Positions 34,369 through 48,100 of a stretch of 64,000 nucleotides of DNA are shown here, in pieces. Position 1 is the first letter of the stretch, and each line of letters opens with the position of its first letter. Below the pieces are notes generated by a model. The model saw only the letters and a list, made by a program, of their open reading frames with translations, was not told the DNA's origin and did not search any database. The translations under genes were made by a program, and so were the position numbers. This stretch comes from Limonium bicolor (taxonomy: Eukaryota; Streptophyta; Magnoliopsida; Caryophyllales; Plumbaginaceae), in contig CM041779.1 in the NCBI GenBank assembly GCA_023374045.1, positions 294,510,167 through 294,574,166 of the forward strand, given 5' to 3'.

Positions 34369-35658
34369 ATGACGGATAACTCAAACTCTAACAATAACAA
34401 CAGGATGCAAGTGAAAAATACAAAGTTAACCTCCATAAACTACAAGATGTGGAAAAACGAGATGAAGTCTCACCTTCAGTCGCTCAATCAGAAACTATGG
34501 ACCGTGGTAACCAAAGACAATTTTCCAGTCCCTAAAGGAAAAGATCCTAACTCTTACACTGCTGAAAAATGTTGGTGCGTTGAGCTAAATGCTCAGGTTG
34601 TTCGCGTGATCTACACCAGCCTTTCTCCACCAGAGAGAAGAAGATTATATCATATCAAAGCGGCAAAGGATATCTAGGATCATCTACGGGCCATTCATGA
34701 AGGCAACAATGAGCTAAGAAAGTCTAAGATACAAGAGCTGAAGATGGACTACTAGAACTTGTTGGAAAACCGGAGAATCACTCAGTGACATGCTTGCCAG
34801 GTTCACAGAGCTCACTGCGACCAAGGAAGAACTTCAGATTGGAGAGTCAAATGAAAATATCAACAATAAATTTCTGGACAGTTTGGGAGAAGAGTGACTG
34901 AAAGTGTTATCTCAACAAAATCATCCAAGAGCTTAGAAAAATGGACTCTGACCAATCTCGGGTCATACCTACAGTTCCATCAACAAGTACAAGATGAATT
35001 AAAAAATAGAGGTAATGTTTCACTCAATAATCAGATTGTGCCTTACTCTAATGTTAATCAAGCTTTGGCAGGCAACAATCTTCTAGCCTAACAAACCTAG
35101 CGTTCCAGCATGACTCATTCCACTATGAGACCATTCCAATGAATCCACATCTTGTTCAGCAACTTCGTTATACTCTAATCGATGGAATAATCAATGAAGG
35201 ATCAGTAAACACATTTGAAGAGATGGCTATGCTCGTCAATTTTTTAGAAAATTCATGTGATCGATCAGACAAGAATAATCAAAATAGGTATAGTCAGAAT
35301 CAGAATCAGTCATATCAGCCTCATAACCGTAATCAGCAAGGAAATCTAGGCACATGAAAGAAAGTATGTTTCAAGTGCTTAAAACCAGATCACTATGCTA
35401 ACAATTGTTCGTTGAAGAAGAAAGATGATCATGGCCAATCATCACTGGTGGCAAATGTGGCATGGGGGTGACTCAGACTCAGAAGAACCAGAGTCAAGGA
35501 CATCTGGGTTGATTTGTCTCATGGCTTACCAGAATCAGGTATGTAAGACTCCATCCTCTGAGATTATCTCAAATTTCACAGATTCTTGTGCTACTCCTTC
35601 TCTAGACTTATCGACCTACTTCATAGATCCTAATCATCCTGAATTTGATTTAACTGAA
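34369..35658 (+). pseudogene. SIRE-type gag, broken, left part
   Basis: It starts MTDNSNSNNNN at 34369. The copia-type gag segment SINYKMWKNEMKSHLQSL follows, then a TAG at 34675. Further gag pieces lie in shifted frames at 34894-35091 and 35139-35357. The zinc knuckle CFKCLKPDHYANNC (C-x2-C-x4-H-x4-C, 35367-35408) is intact, followed by an acidic stretch (DSDSEEPES). The coding line then stops at the LARD-like insertion and resumes at 49495. Gag packages RNA in the particle. At least three frameshifts or stops are present. Confidence 0.75.
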
Positions 35659-38600
35659 TGTAACACCCCTACCGGTAATCACACAATTAGCTCCTCACCC
35701 GTCTCCATTACCAATACACAAGTAGCGGAAATTCCAATACAACCGGGGGTGAAACAACCGTTAGTCACCCACGTGACTAACAAGGCCAATCCAACTCAAA
35801 TACAACAACAATTAAAATATCGGTCTAATGGGTCTTATATACTGAGGATTCAAACCAAACTATACAATCCATTCCTTGGTCAACACTCAAAGCAAATACA
35901 ACTTCAACTCCTTAATACACAGATACAATAACCATTCCATGCTATACCGAGTTTCTACAATCATTAAGTTGCCGGTAACAATTCGGCTTACAATTCAACA
36001 CTTCAAATAATTACAACCTTCACTAATTACTACCCATGCTTACATAGCAACCCCGTCCTATTCTCGAACGGTGATCAGCTTCATTGTACCTGGAAAAAAA
36101 AATGGGGCCCCAAGGGGCTCAGCAAAATTGCTGCAGATGACTTCCGCATACCCCGCGTACTAGCGAGGGTACGCCGACTATTTGGTCGAGAGCATGCGAT
36201 TCATTTTATTTCAAACATCATGTATACAAATACATTATATATGTACATTCACACAATCAAGGTTCGGCATTGAACCCAACACTACACACATCAAGGGGTT
36301 AGTTTAATATATTCTTACTTAGGCTTGAAGGTTCCTACCTCACTATGCCTTACTTAATTTCTCATTGTCTTACCCACTCTCTTGGGTACTCTTACTCACA
36401 AGCTCAACAAGTTCTACAATGCCCATCTCAATTCTCCACTCATCTCAAATTGTCAAGTCACAACTCAATTCTCAATACTCACATACTCAATACTCAAGTT
36501 CCCAAATCGATACTCAATACTCAAAGGCATCTTTTAAGTCTTAGCCATGACCTCCGGGCAGGGTCATACACAAGACCCACCACCGGGCTCACAAATACAA
36601 AAGGAGCTATGCATTTAGCTCCTCAAGTTCACAAATGTCCAGTTCTCTACCAGACTACTAAAATTCCCAAAACTCCACTCTCCGAGTCAATTCACAATCT
36701 CACGGAATAGCCTAGAAGTATCTCTCTCGATAACATCTAATGGCTTAGGGAATTCTCAATGTCTAGTATCCTAAGGTTTAGGGTTTTACCCAACTTACGG
36801 AATACTCTCATGTTCGTGACATTGTTCGCTTTAGTCGGTTCCTCACTTTAGGGTTCGACTATATCTCTAAGGGGTTTGGTGGTCCCTTATCTTACTTTGC
36901 TTCTTTCAAGGTTCAAGTTTGAACTCTCATGAATCCTCTAACAGAGGATACTTAGTTTTTCCACCATTATATGTTTTGTGGTTTAAGTCAATTCCGTTCT
37001 CTCACCGTTATCGGGAGTTTACTAATCCCGTACAATTCTCTCACGTTCTAGTGAGTTCGTAGTTTGTGTTACTGTATATTGGTTTGATAGTTTGGGTGTG
37101 TTTCCACGTTTTATTATCTTGCACTTAACTCTCCTTACGAGTTGCTAACCAAACAAGACCCAACTATGGGTCGCACTACAATACACAATCACATGCAAGC
37201 AACTCATTCACCATTCATCCATTTCATGAATTATACAAACTTTAGTTTAAACTCAATCCAACAAACAACAATACAATACAAGCACTATTAAGTGCACACA
37301 ATCCGATTCATGCATTTATCTTGTTAGGTGATCACACAATCAAACAAGCACACAAATCGAGGTAACCAAGTTAGGATACAGAGCATGAGGAAATCATACC
37401 TTTCACCGGGGTTTTACTTTTACCGGATCACCTCTTGTTCCTCGGATCTCACTCCGAATCACTAATCACATATCAAGTAATCCTATTAGCATTAAGGTGT
37501 TACGGTATATAAACTTATACTCCCGAACTTAACCCTGTTATCCCGTTATTCCTTAGTTTGTTCACGTGTCCTTAAACTCACAACTTTCTCATTCACTTCT
37601 AAACTTTGTTTATACTTCTTAGTACCTTTAAAGGTCACCAAAAACTCCTAAACTACTCCTAAAACCAATACCATTCACTTCCCCATCATTAGACACCTTT
37701 TAAACACATTGTGTTACAATTTTAGCATGGTCCGGGTCTACAAACCTGGACCAATCCCTGAATTCCGTTTCTGCCTATTTTTCTATGTGGTCGGGTTTGT
37801 GTCCGGGGTTACAAACCCGGACCCCCCCTGGGAAGTCTTTCTGCCGTGTTTTTGCTATGGTCCGGGTTTGCGTACCGATTTGCAAACCCGGACCACCTCT
37901 GGAACTGTCAAAATTTACAGTTTTTGGACAGTTTTCAACCCCTAATTCACCCCTAATCATTTCCTAACCTTTCCACATGTTTCCTACATGTTTAAACACC
38001 CAAAAAACCCCTCAATCATGTTCTAAACCTTCTCAAATCATTGGTTAAATTCATCACTCAATTATTGCCTAATTCCTTCAAATTTCCAACCTCTCTGTTA
38101 AAGTGGCACACTTGTGCATTTCCTAAACCCCTCTTGTAGTTTACTCTTGGCTCTCTCTTATTTTGACCATTCCAAATCCTTCCTAAACAATTGCATCAAC
38201 TACACCCAAGTCCTTCCTCCATTTCCAAGGTTATGAACACTAGCTCTTTTTTTTTCTAGAAATTCTAAGTTACCAAACACCATTTATGCTATAGATTTTC
38301 ATCTCCTTCAAACTCATCCTCCACTTACCATTCCAAAGCTATTAATCCACTTCACTCAACACTACAAATGCCTAGGTTATCCCATTCACCAAGTCATCTA
38401 AAAACACTTGTTTTTCTACCAAAATTTGCCATAACCTCCCCATAAACCTTACATGTCCAAACTCATATTTTTCACCATTTTCAATCCTAAGCTAGCCAAA
38501 CCCTTACAAGGGTCCTACCAGCACATAATCTCAACCAAAAATTCACCACATTAACAATATAGCTCCAAATCCAAAAGCAATGGCACTTAGGCCCTTAAAT

Positions 38601-40038
38601 CAACACAAGTTCACAAATCTCTCTAAAATCAACTATACACATTCTCCCACATAGATTTCAATTCATAATTTGGGTTCATTAATTTATTTACCCATCCCAA
38701 ATCCTAAAACCATTAAAACAAGGTTTAAGATAGATTTTTACCTTAATCTTTCCCAAGTTCTTTTCAATTCTCCTCTTCTCTCTTCCTTGATCAAATCGGC
38801 CAAGTGGGAATGGAGTTGCCAAACTCCATCCCACATTCAATAAACACAAGAAATGGATTCAATTAACCATTTAAACCCTTAGGAAATTTTAATCCAATAA
38901 AATGGGCTTAGAGCACAAGTTAGGGTTTTACCTTCGGAGTGTTTTTGGAGGGGTTTTAACCCTTGAATCAAGAAGATGGTTCCACCACCATTGGAAGGTT
39001 GAAATGAAGCTCAAACAAGGAGAAGAACAAGGTATTACCAAAGGGGAAATTCGGCCAACAAAAAGGAAGAGAGGAAAATGAGTTTCTCTTGAATATTTTT
39101 ACCATAAAAGAGAGAGGGAACTCCAAGCTCCACAACCATGCCATTTCCTTCACCAATGGGGTATACCCATGGAGATGAACTTTCACCAATGGAGATTTTG
39201 AAAAGATATAAATGAAGCTCTTGAGGAGAGGAGCAAGAATATGCAATTTGTTTTTGATTTAGAGCTTTAATAAATCTTGTACAAGGGAAAGAAGTGGTGG
39301 GTTTGGAGAGGCTGTACAAATCGCCATGGAAGGGGTAGAATAAGAGAGGATTCGGCAGAGGAAGAAGAAAGAGAGGGAGCCAGTACGTGAGAGGGAGAAA
39401 AGTGAGAGGAGAGAGGGTGTTTTTTTGCTTTTTGTCCTTTTCTCCTTTTTTCCTCTTTTCTCTTTATTTCTTTACTTGTTAAGAGTCAAGTGGGTCAAAA
39501 TAAGAGGGCTGATTCAGTTTAAAAACCGGCCCACTAAGTCACATGAGCTGGGAGCGTTTTTCGTCTTTTACAAAAAACGCTCGTTATTTTACCCGGTTTA
39601 GCACTATTCACTAACAAGGCCTGTTTTCCGGAATTTTCTCGTTTCTTTAATTTTAATAGTTATTAAGATTTCATTAATGCTTAGTTATAGTTATTTAATG
39701 AACTATAATTTTTATGGGCTCATTTGACCACTTAAAGTCACGTTTTCGGGTTTTCTTGAAAAACGTGCACTAAAGCTTTATTGTGTTTTTAATTTGTTTT
39801 ATGGATCCGTTTTCTTCGGGAATTGTTCCCATATATTTCTTAGCATTATTAAGCCTTTAAGATTCATCTAAGACCCTTGTCAAGGTTGTATTCCTCCTAC
39901 GGTCACATAACGCTTGATTTAGCGTTTTTCTTGTTTCTTTTGGATTTATTCTTTTTACCAAAATTACTTAGGCACTATTAGGCCCTTAATATCATATTAG
40001 AGTAATTTAATCACCCTAATTAAGTTCAGGGTATTTCA
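35659..40038 (-). repeat. 3' LTR of the LARD-like element
   Basis: Direct repeat of 45124-49489, differing by scattered substitutions and small indels by eye. It has an extra tttcctacatg near 37979 and lost part of one hairpin arm at 37729. Conserved 92-codon frames on the minus strand near 38968-39246 exist in both LTRs but show no protein similarity. Confidence 0.95.
37729..37894. repeat. three-hairpin array in the left LARD-like LTR
   Basis: Hairpins at 37729-37752, 37787-37823 and 37859-37894 pair ggtccgggttt with aaacccggacc around 4-14 base loops. The first has lost the inner gtgtccggg segment present in the other LTR. Spacers are alike (ctg..ttctgcc..tttttctatg). Confidence 0.9.
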
Positions 40039-43000
40039 ATCTACCCCCCTTAAAGAACTTTGCCCACAAAGTTAGTGAGTCTAAGATTGTTAGTCACCAA
40101 GGTACTCAATACTAAGGTCATAGTCTCTCTTCAACCTGTCAGACTCCAATGACTAACTGAATATGTACCACACATTCACACAACATGTCAAGCATGCATA
40201 GCAACCAAAAATATCTTTGCCCAAATCTCTCAATGGGGGTCCATCCGCAGACAATTAGGCACTAAGTCCTCCCCCAAATCAAGTGATCCCTCAGGTACCG
40301 GTCACGTTTGAACACTTACGCTCTCTGGTTCACGGCCGTCATGACATTGAGCACTTACTCTTTCTGGCTCTACGGTCCTTTGGTTCTGATCAAAACATTC
40401 GCACCTCTAGAGAATCCTCAGGCTCCAAAGTGGGTACTCTTCCCTGACCGGACTACTCATATCCGGCGGCCCTTAGACATATAAAAAACACACACTACAA
40501 ACGTCCTACAGGTCACTTAGTACCCTTGCTCGTCTGTGGTAGTGGTTTCAAAACTATTCATCACCTCACCAACTCACAACCAGCTTCACCTCCATGGTTC
40601 AATCGGATACCCGTGCCTAGCCATGAAAGATCCACTAGCCCCCGTGGGAGCGGTTTCAAAACCGATCCTCATTGTCAAGTTTGAAGAAAATCATTTGCCG
40701 AAATCATTTTGGAAATTCATTTTGAAAACTTCCATGCAACTCCAAGTTCCAATTTATGTTAGTTTCACCTATTACTAGTGTGATTACTTGTGGCCACTTA
40801 TAAGGAGCTTCAAGAGTCATTCAACCCCAATGTGATCAGCATTGGTGTTGAACTATCCATCCACCCCAATTTGGTGTTCGGTTTCCCTTGATCGCTAGCA
40901 AACAAAGTTCCACCTCCCACCTCAATTCACACAATCAAATAGTCAAACATTAATTTCATTTTCTATCTTTTTAATCTTGCTAGTCATAATCATACAACCA
41001 TACATTTACCAATTTCTAGAATCCATTTACTCATTTACTACTCATCTCATCAGTTGTTACTCAACCTATCTTCAGCTACTATACCCAAGAGTTTCAACAG
41101 TTAGTTTTCCGATTAGTTCTTCTATCCTCAAATCGTTCACAAGCCAAGTCAGTTCCTATCCTCAAATTATTCACAAGTACCATCAAATCTACTCAAGTCA
41201 CCTAGGGGACTCAATTCCCTCTAGGCTCAACATCGGTTTCATACCGATTTATTCTCAACAATTTCCCCAAACATACTTACTTCTCCAAACTATTACCAAT
41301 CGGGGTTCTCATTCCCCATGGAGTTTCTCTACTCCATTCACCTCAAATTTCTCACAATCAATACTCCTTTCCACTTCAAATCTCACAATCGACCTTAATT
41401 ACACTATGAATGGGAACATATGTTTGTGTAACATAAGTACCAATCATCACAACAAATTCTCTTGCGCTATGCGCATTGTAGTTTACGCACTATTACGTAA
41501 AACATACATTTCACGGTTTTCACCCTACCCCCCTTAAAAAGGGATTACGCCCACGTAATCCACCATGTGTCAAAATTGGACATAGGTCGAAGGCATTCAG
41601 CCGTCACAGAGTGGTTCAACTTCCATGCGGTCTATTATACAATGTATTCTGGTCAAAGGATCTTAACCAATTTACTGATTTAGTCCCTGCACCAAGAATT
41701 CTCATTGGAGTTTATTTAACTCTTAACCAGGTTCGGTTCTAGCCTTAGAGGCTTCAAGGCGTTGATAATTAGCCATACACTTACTAGGTGTATTATCCTT
41801 AGAATTTGGGCCCACTAGCTTCTGCTGTGCGACCCTGATAACTTAGGGTTTATTTGCCCTTCTCGTTATTCTAATGTGTTATACATTACCCTTTTATCCC
41901 TTTTTTGGGAAATGGTTTATCAATCAAGCGTGGTATTCTTTTACCGTATGCGAACTCAATGAGTTACAGGTTTTCTATCCAGCTCTCAGGAATCAATGTA
42001 CATACTATTGTGTACTTGAGTGATTATTCACTTGGTTCTCCCGACATATTATCGGTTGAGGTTGATCCACTACTTAGTTGTAGTGCTTCCTCTAATGTCA
42101 GTAGCTTCTGAATTATGACCCGACATTTCTATGCTTCGGTCCTTATGACTTCGTACGTTTCCTTCTACCTTTTACCACAATTATTATCCTCTCAACTTCC
42201 TAGCTATCCCACTCGATCATTACTGCACAAGTGCAATACCAAAACACTAAGTCCTACAGAGTGCAGAGGCGTAAACCCCTGGGCAGTAAATCTCTTGTGA
42301 GATTGCAATAGGAATGAATATTGTTTCCTTATTTCTCGGTCTTCCTACCATCTTTATTCATCAACTCCAACTCATTGTATGATTTATTCACATATATTGG
42401 TCGCTTGCTGCGCACCATGTTCGTATTTGTTTACAAATTGGTTTCCATGGCATCCGCTATTACCTTAGCTTCTACTCATGTATCTCTACCATTTATACAA
42501 TGGTTCACCATTTATTTGGCTGATTACCGAATATGGTATTCTTTTATTCCTCTGAGCTCCTTGAGCATCATTGATTTTCCACTTCACATTTCCACATGTG
42601 CTATTTCTTCTTAACCTATTACTCCTTGGTTTTCAATAATTGCTATCAAAGCTTATCTTACGCTGCTTGGCAATCATTGTATGCTCAAGCTTCACTACAT
42701 TAGTAATTCTGAAAGGGATATATTTTCAGACGCTCACTGCTGACATCCTCTTCATTGGAGTCTATGTGTTCACCGCTCTCGCGATCTCACATTAATGAGG
42801 GTATGTTTGCTCGTTATGTATTGTAATAGTTTCATGGCATACCAGCCTTGCTGCCTAGAGCTCTGCTCATTATAGGCGGTTCACATATAATCACTTCTCC
42901 TTATACCCCTAAATGGTTGGTGGAGGTAACATTGGGCTCCGTGATAAGATATCACATCATGCTTCCGTCCATTGGAGACCCTTCAAGTGTCTTGGTATTG

Positions 43001-45123
43001 ATTGGCACCTTTCAATAATTCAGGGTATCCCCTGGGTAAGTGGGATCCCTTCGGTGTTCTAACCGAGTGTTTGTTATAGCTCTGGTGCTCTTATTATGAC
43101 ACTTCGTTCAACTATGTTGACTTTGATACCCTTTATGGATTGCTCCTGGGTGTTGTTGATTATGCCGTTACATCCGGCTAGAATTTGAGTGTGTTCAGTT
43201 TACTCCGCATTGCAGTTCGGATTTCAGTTTGTCCCGTTTGGGGTTATACGTCTCCCGTTCTTAGGGTAGACCATGGATACTTCCCTTATGGTTTTAACCA
43301 GTTTGGTATTTTCTTCTGTGGTGCACGGTATCCTCCGGTACCTTAGATGATCACTCTGGGTATTTCACTTTGCTCTTTGAACATTTGTGTGTTCATGATA
43401 GGCCTTGCCTTATTGTGTTTATGCTGGGTTTCCATTCCAGCTAATATGCTTTCGTTTCAAATTCTTGAGACATATCCAATGTCTTTAGTCACTTACTAGT
43501 GCTTCTCGCACTTTTTAACTCTTAGTCGTCTTCCTGGAGTAAGTTCTTGACTCCTTCAGCTTGTAAGCTTATCTGAGTTCCTTCGATTGCTCGAGGTATC
43601 CAACTGTTCCGGTTTGAATTCACTTATGGTCCGTAGAACGGAGCTGACTACTTCCCGTGTTTCGTACACTACATGTATACATATGTGGGGTACCGTATTG
43701 GTACGTTACCACTTACCTGACTAACTCGCAAAAGGGTCTGTCAGGCCCACAAGCTCCTTCGGAGTGCGGTCGTCCCACATCCCGTATTTGGGTACACTCG
43801 CAGTGCTCGTCACACGCCTAGGTGAAGTATCCTATTGTCAACTCCTTTTGTATCGTTCTATGATACTCTCCGTGGTTGTTCTGGTTTGGTTTTAAAAAAA
43901 TTGAGGTTTAAAAGAAAAGTTTGTGGTTTTGACAGAAAACCTTAGGTTTTGAAATAGAAATTCTGAGTTTGAAAGAAAATCTTCATGGCGTTGCCATGTC
44001 TGAGGTCTTGACCAAGTCTAGCTTCCTGCTGACTGGTATGTTTGTTAACATAATAGTCGGGCCGTTAGACCTTTCCAAGGTTGATTCTTCAAGTTCTTAG
44101 GATTGGCGATCCTATGATTGCTCCATTGATATGGGGGTACTTTAGTAAGTACTTGTTAGTCATCTAAAGGTCTTCCAACTGCCTTGTTGTTGCTGCACTT
44201 GCCTTGGCAAGTGCGGTACGTCGGTTTTCAGGTTAACAAACACCGGTTATGGTGTTGTTTCCATCCAAATTTGATGCTTTTATTGGATCTTCCATCCATT
44301 TTTTTATCTTAGTGATCAACTCCCTGAGTAGCTTCTCAGTGTTCTTGACAAGGCTGTCATTAATCCGGGTGCTTTCCCGATCCTTGTGGTACTCCGTGTA
44401 CCTTGGTTGTTGCTCGTTCCCACGTCTTGCGGTGGTTACAGAGGTTTGACTAATCCTTAGGAGCTGCGTCGTAGTCCAGTTGGTGTATGTTTTATTTAAG
44501 TATTTCCGCCTCTTGGTGTTATAGGTTTGGAGTTTATCCAACCTCAACTAATTCCTTTGTCGGTTTCTGTACCGTTGTTGGTATTATCACGCATTGCAGT
44601 CCGTAGACTCTCCAGTCTCGAGTTTTGTTACTCTGCTTTTCCGCTTCATTGTGTATTCATGCTTCCCTTCTTGTTGGCTGCGCATGGTTCTCGCGGCTGC
44701 GGAGCACGTCGCCCCATGGTGCCGCAAATTTCATTATCCTATTGTTAGGATCCTCAATCTACTGCCGTTCAGTACGGTTATTGTCGTTAAAACGGGAACC
44801 GTCTTCGGGATTTCAAGTTCTTGGAATCTACCGTATGACTGGTTCTTTTTCTTTACAAAGTTTATTTAGCAACTGCCAGATCGGGTTAACCCGAGTATGA
44901 GAGGTCTGTCCATCTCTCTAGCGTTCATCTCCCAACTTATAACGGGGGTTGCGGAGGGCGGGATTGGTTATGTAGGTATCCAGATCACACTGGAAGTTCC
45001 TATCTAGCGTACCTCTCACGCTAACATCAACCCTTAGCCCTAAGTCTCTAATTCCTAACTCGGTATTTTCCTAAACTCGGTATTTAGACCATCAGAGTGA
45101 TACTTCGCTCTGATACCACTTTT
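40039..45123 (-). other. interior of the LARD-like element, no recognisable gag-pol
   Basis: On the minus strand, sequence runs from the primer-binding site to the purine tract without a readable domain. A 104-codon basic frame at 44233-44547 sits where gag would start but has no capsid or zinc-knuckle motif. A second hairpin-plus-purine-tract module lies at 41525-41561, so the left 1.5 kb (40052-41524) may be remnant LTR of another element captured here. The rest looks non-coding or decayed. Confidence 0.55.
45107..45118 (-). other. primer-binding site of the LARD-like element
   Basis: Reverse complement tggtatcagagc, an exact match to the plant initiator tRNA-Met type, five bases from the LTR end. 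Confidence 0.88.
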
Positions 45124-48100
45124 TGTAACACCCCTACCGGTAATCACACAATTAGCTCCTCACCCGTCTCCATTACCAATACACAAGTAGCGGAAATTCC
45201 AATACAACCGGGGGTGAAACAATGCCGTTAGTCACCCACGTGACTAACAAGGCCAATCCAACTCAAATACAACAACAATTAAAATATCGGTCTGATGGGT
45301 CTTATATACCGAGTATACAAACCAAACTATACAATCCATTCCTTGGTCAATACTCAAAGCAAATACAACTTCAACTCCTTAATACACAGATACAATAACC
45401 ATTACATGCTATACCGAGTTTCTACAATCATTAAGTTGCCGGTAACAATCCGGCTTACCATTCAGCACTTCAAATAATTACAACCTTTACTAATTACTAC
45501 CCATGCTTACATAGCAACCCCGTCCTACTCTTGAACGGTGATCAGCTTCATTGTACCTGGAAAATAAAAATGGGGCCCCAAGGGGCTTAGTAAAATTGCT
45601 GCATATGACTTCCGCATACCCCGCGTACTAGCGAGGGTACGCCGACTATTTGGTCGAGAGCATGCGATTCATTTTATTTCAAACAACATGCATACAACAT
45701 ACATTATATATGTACATTCACACAATCAAGGTTCAACATTGAACCCAACACTAACACACACATCAAGGGGTTAGTTCAATATATTCTTACTTAGGCTTGA
45801 AGGTTCCTACCTCACTATGCCTTACTTAATTTCTCATTGTCTTACCCACTCTCTTGGGTACTCTTACTCACAAGCTCAACAAGTTCTACAATGCCCAACT
45901 CAATTCTCCACTCATCTCAAATTCTCAAGTCACAACTCAATTCTCAATACTCACATACTCAATACTCAAGTTCCCAAATCAATACTCAATACTCAAAGGC
46001 ATCTTTTAAGTCTTAGCCACGACCTCCGGGCAGGGTAATACACAAGACCCACCACCGGGCTCACAAATACAAAAGGAGCTATGCATTTAGCTCCTCAAGT
46101 TCACAAATGTCCAGTTCTCTACCGGACTACTAAAATTCCCAAAACTCCACTCTCGGAGTCAATTCACAATCTCACGGAATAGCCTAGAAGTATCTCTCTC
46201 GATAACATCTAATGGCTTAGGGAATTCTCAATGTCTAGTATCCTAAGGTTTAGGGTTTTACCCAACATACGGAATACTCTCATGTTCGTGACATTGTTCG
46301 CTTTAGTCGGTTCCTCACATTAGGGTTCGACTATATCTCTAAGGGGTTTGGTGGTCCCTTAGCTTACTTTGCTTCTTTCAAGGTTCAAGTTTGAACTCTA
46401 ATGAATCCTCTAACAGAGGATACTTAGTTTTTCCACCATTATATGTTTTGTGGTTTAAGTCAATTCCGTTCTCTCACCGTTATCGGGAGTTTACTAATCC
46501 TGTACAATTCTCTCACGTTCTAGTGAGTTCGTAGTTTGTGTTACCGTATATTGGTTCGATAGTTTGGGTGTGTTTCCACGTTTTATTATATTGCACTTGA
46601 CTCTCCTTACGAGTCGCTAACCAAACAAGACCCACTATGGGTCGCACTACAATATACAATCACATGCAAGCAACTCATTCACCATTCATCCATTTCATGA
46701 ATTATACAAACTTTAGTTTAAACTCAATCCAACAAACAACAATACAATACAAGCACTATTAAGTGCACACAATCCGATTCGTGCATTTATCTTGTTAGGT
46801 GATCACACAATCAAACAAGCACACAAATCGGGGTAACCAAGTTAGGATACAGAGCATGAGGAAATCATACCTTTCACCGGGGTTTTACTTTTACCGGGTC
46901 ACCTCTTGTTCCTCGGATCTCACTCCCGAATCACTAATCATATATCAAGTGATCCTATTAGCATTAAGGTGTTACGGTATGTAAACTTATACTTCCGAAC
47001 TTAACCCCGTTATCCCGTTATTCCTTAGTTTGTTCACGTGTCCTTAAACTCACAACTTTCTCATTCACTTCTAAACTTTGTTTATACTTATTAGTACCTT
47101 TAAAGGTCACCAAACAACTCCTAAAACCAATACCATTCACTTCCCCATCACTAGACACCTTTTAAACACATTCTGTTACAATTTTAGCATGGTCCGGGTT
47201 TGTGTCCGGGTCTACAAACCCGGACCAATCCCTGAATTTTGTTTCTGCCTATTTTTCTATGTGGTCTGGGTTTGTGTCCGGGTTTACAAACCCGGACCAC
47301 CCCCTGGGAAGTCTTTCTGCCGTGTTTTTGCTATGGTCCGGGTTTGCGTACCGATTTGCAAACCCGGGCCACCTCTGGAACTGTCAAAATTTACAGTTTT
47401 TGGACAGTTTTCAACCCCTAATTCACCCCTAATCATTTCCTAACCTTTCCACATGTTTAAACACCATAAAACACTCCTCAATCATATTCTAAACCTCCTC
47501 AAATCATTGGTTAAATTCATCACTCAATTATTGCCTAATTCCTTCATTTTCCAACCTCTCTGTTACAGTGGCACACTTGTGCATTTCCTAAACCCCTCTT
47601 GTAGTTTACTCTTTGCTCTCTCTTATTTTGACCATTCCAAATCCTTCCTAAACAATTGCATCAACTACACCCAAGCATTTCCAAGGTTATGAACACTAGC
47701 TCTTTTTTTTTCTAGAAATTCTAAGTTACCAAACACCATTTATGCTATAGATTTTCATCTCCTTCAAACTCATCCTCCACTTACCATTCCAAAGCTATTA
47801 ATCCACTTCACTCAACACTACAAACACCTTGGTTCTCTCATTCACCAAGTCATCTAAAAACACTTGTTTTTCTACCAAAATTTTGCCATAACCTCCCTAT
47901 AAACCTTACATGTCCAAACTCATCTTTTCACCATTTTCAATCCTAAGCTAGCCACACCCTTACAAGGGTCCTACCAGCACATAATCTCAACCAAAAATTC
48001 ACCACATTAACAATATAGCTCCAAATCCAAAAGCAATGGCACTTAGGCCCTTAAATCAACACAAGTTCACAAATCTCTCTAAAATCAACTATACACATTC

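Noticed and set aside
38968..39319. 92-94 codon minus-strand frames, repeated at 48426-48777
   Set aside because: They are present twice only because they lie in the two LTRs of one element. There is no protein similarity, and a third-position bias is not evident.
44233..44900. Gag gene of the LARD-like element
   Set aside because: It sits in the right place after the primer-binding site, but the frames are short and lack capsid and zinc-knuckle motifs in both directions.
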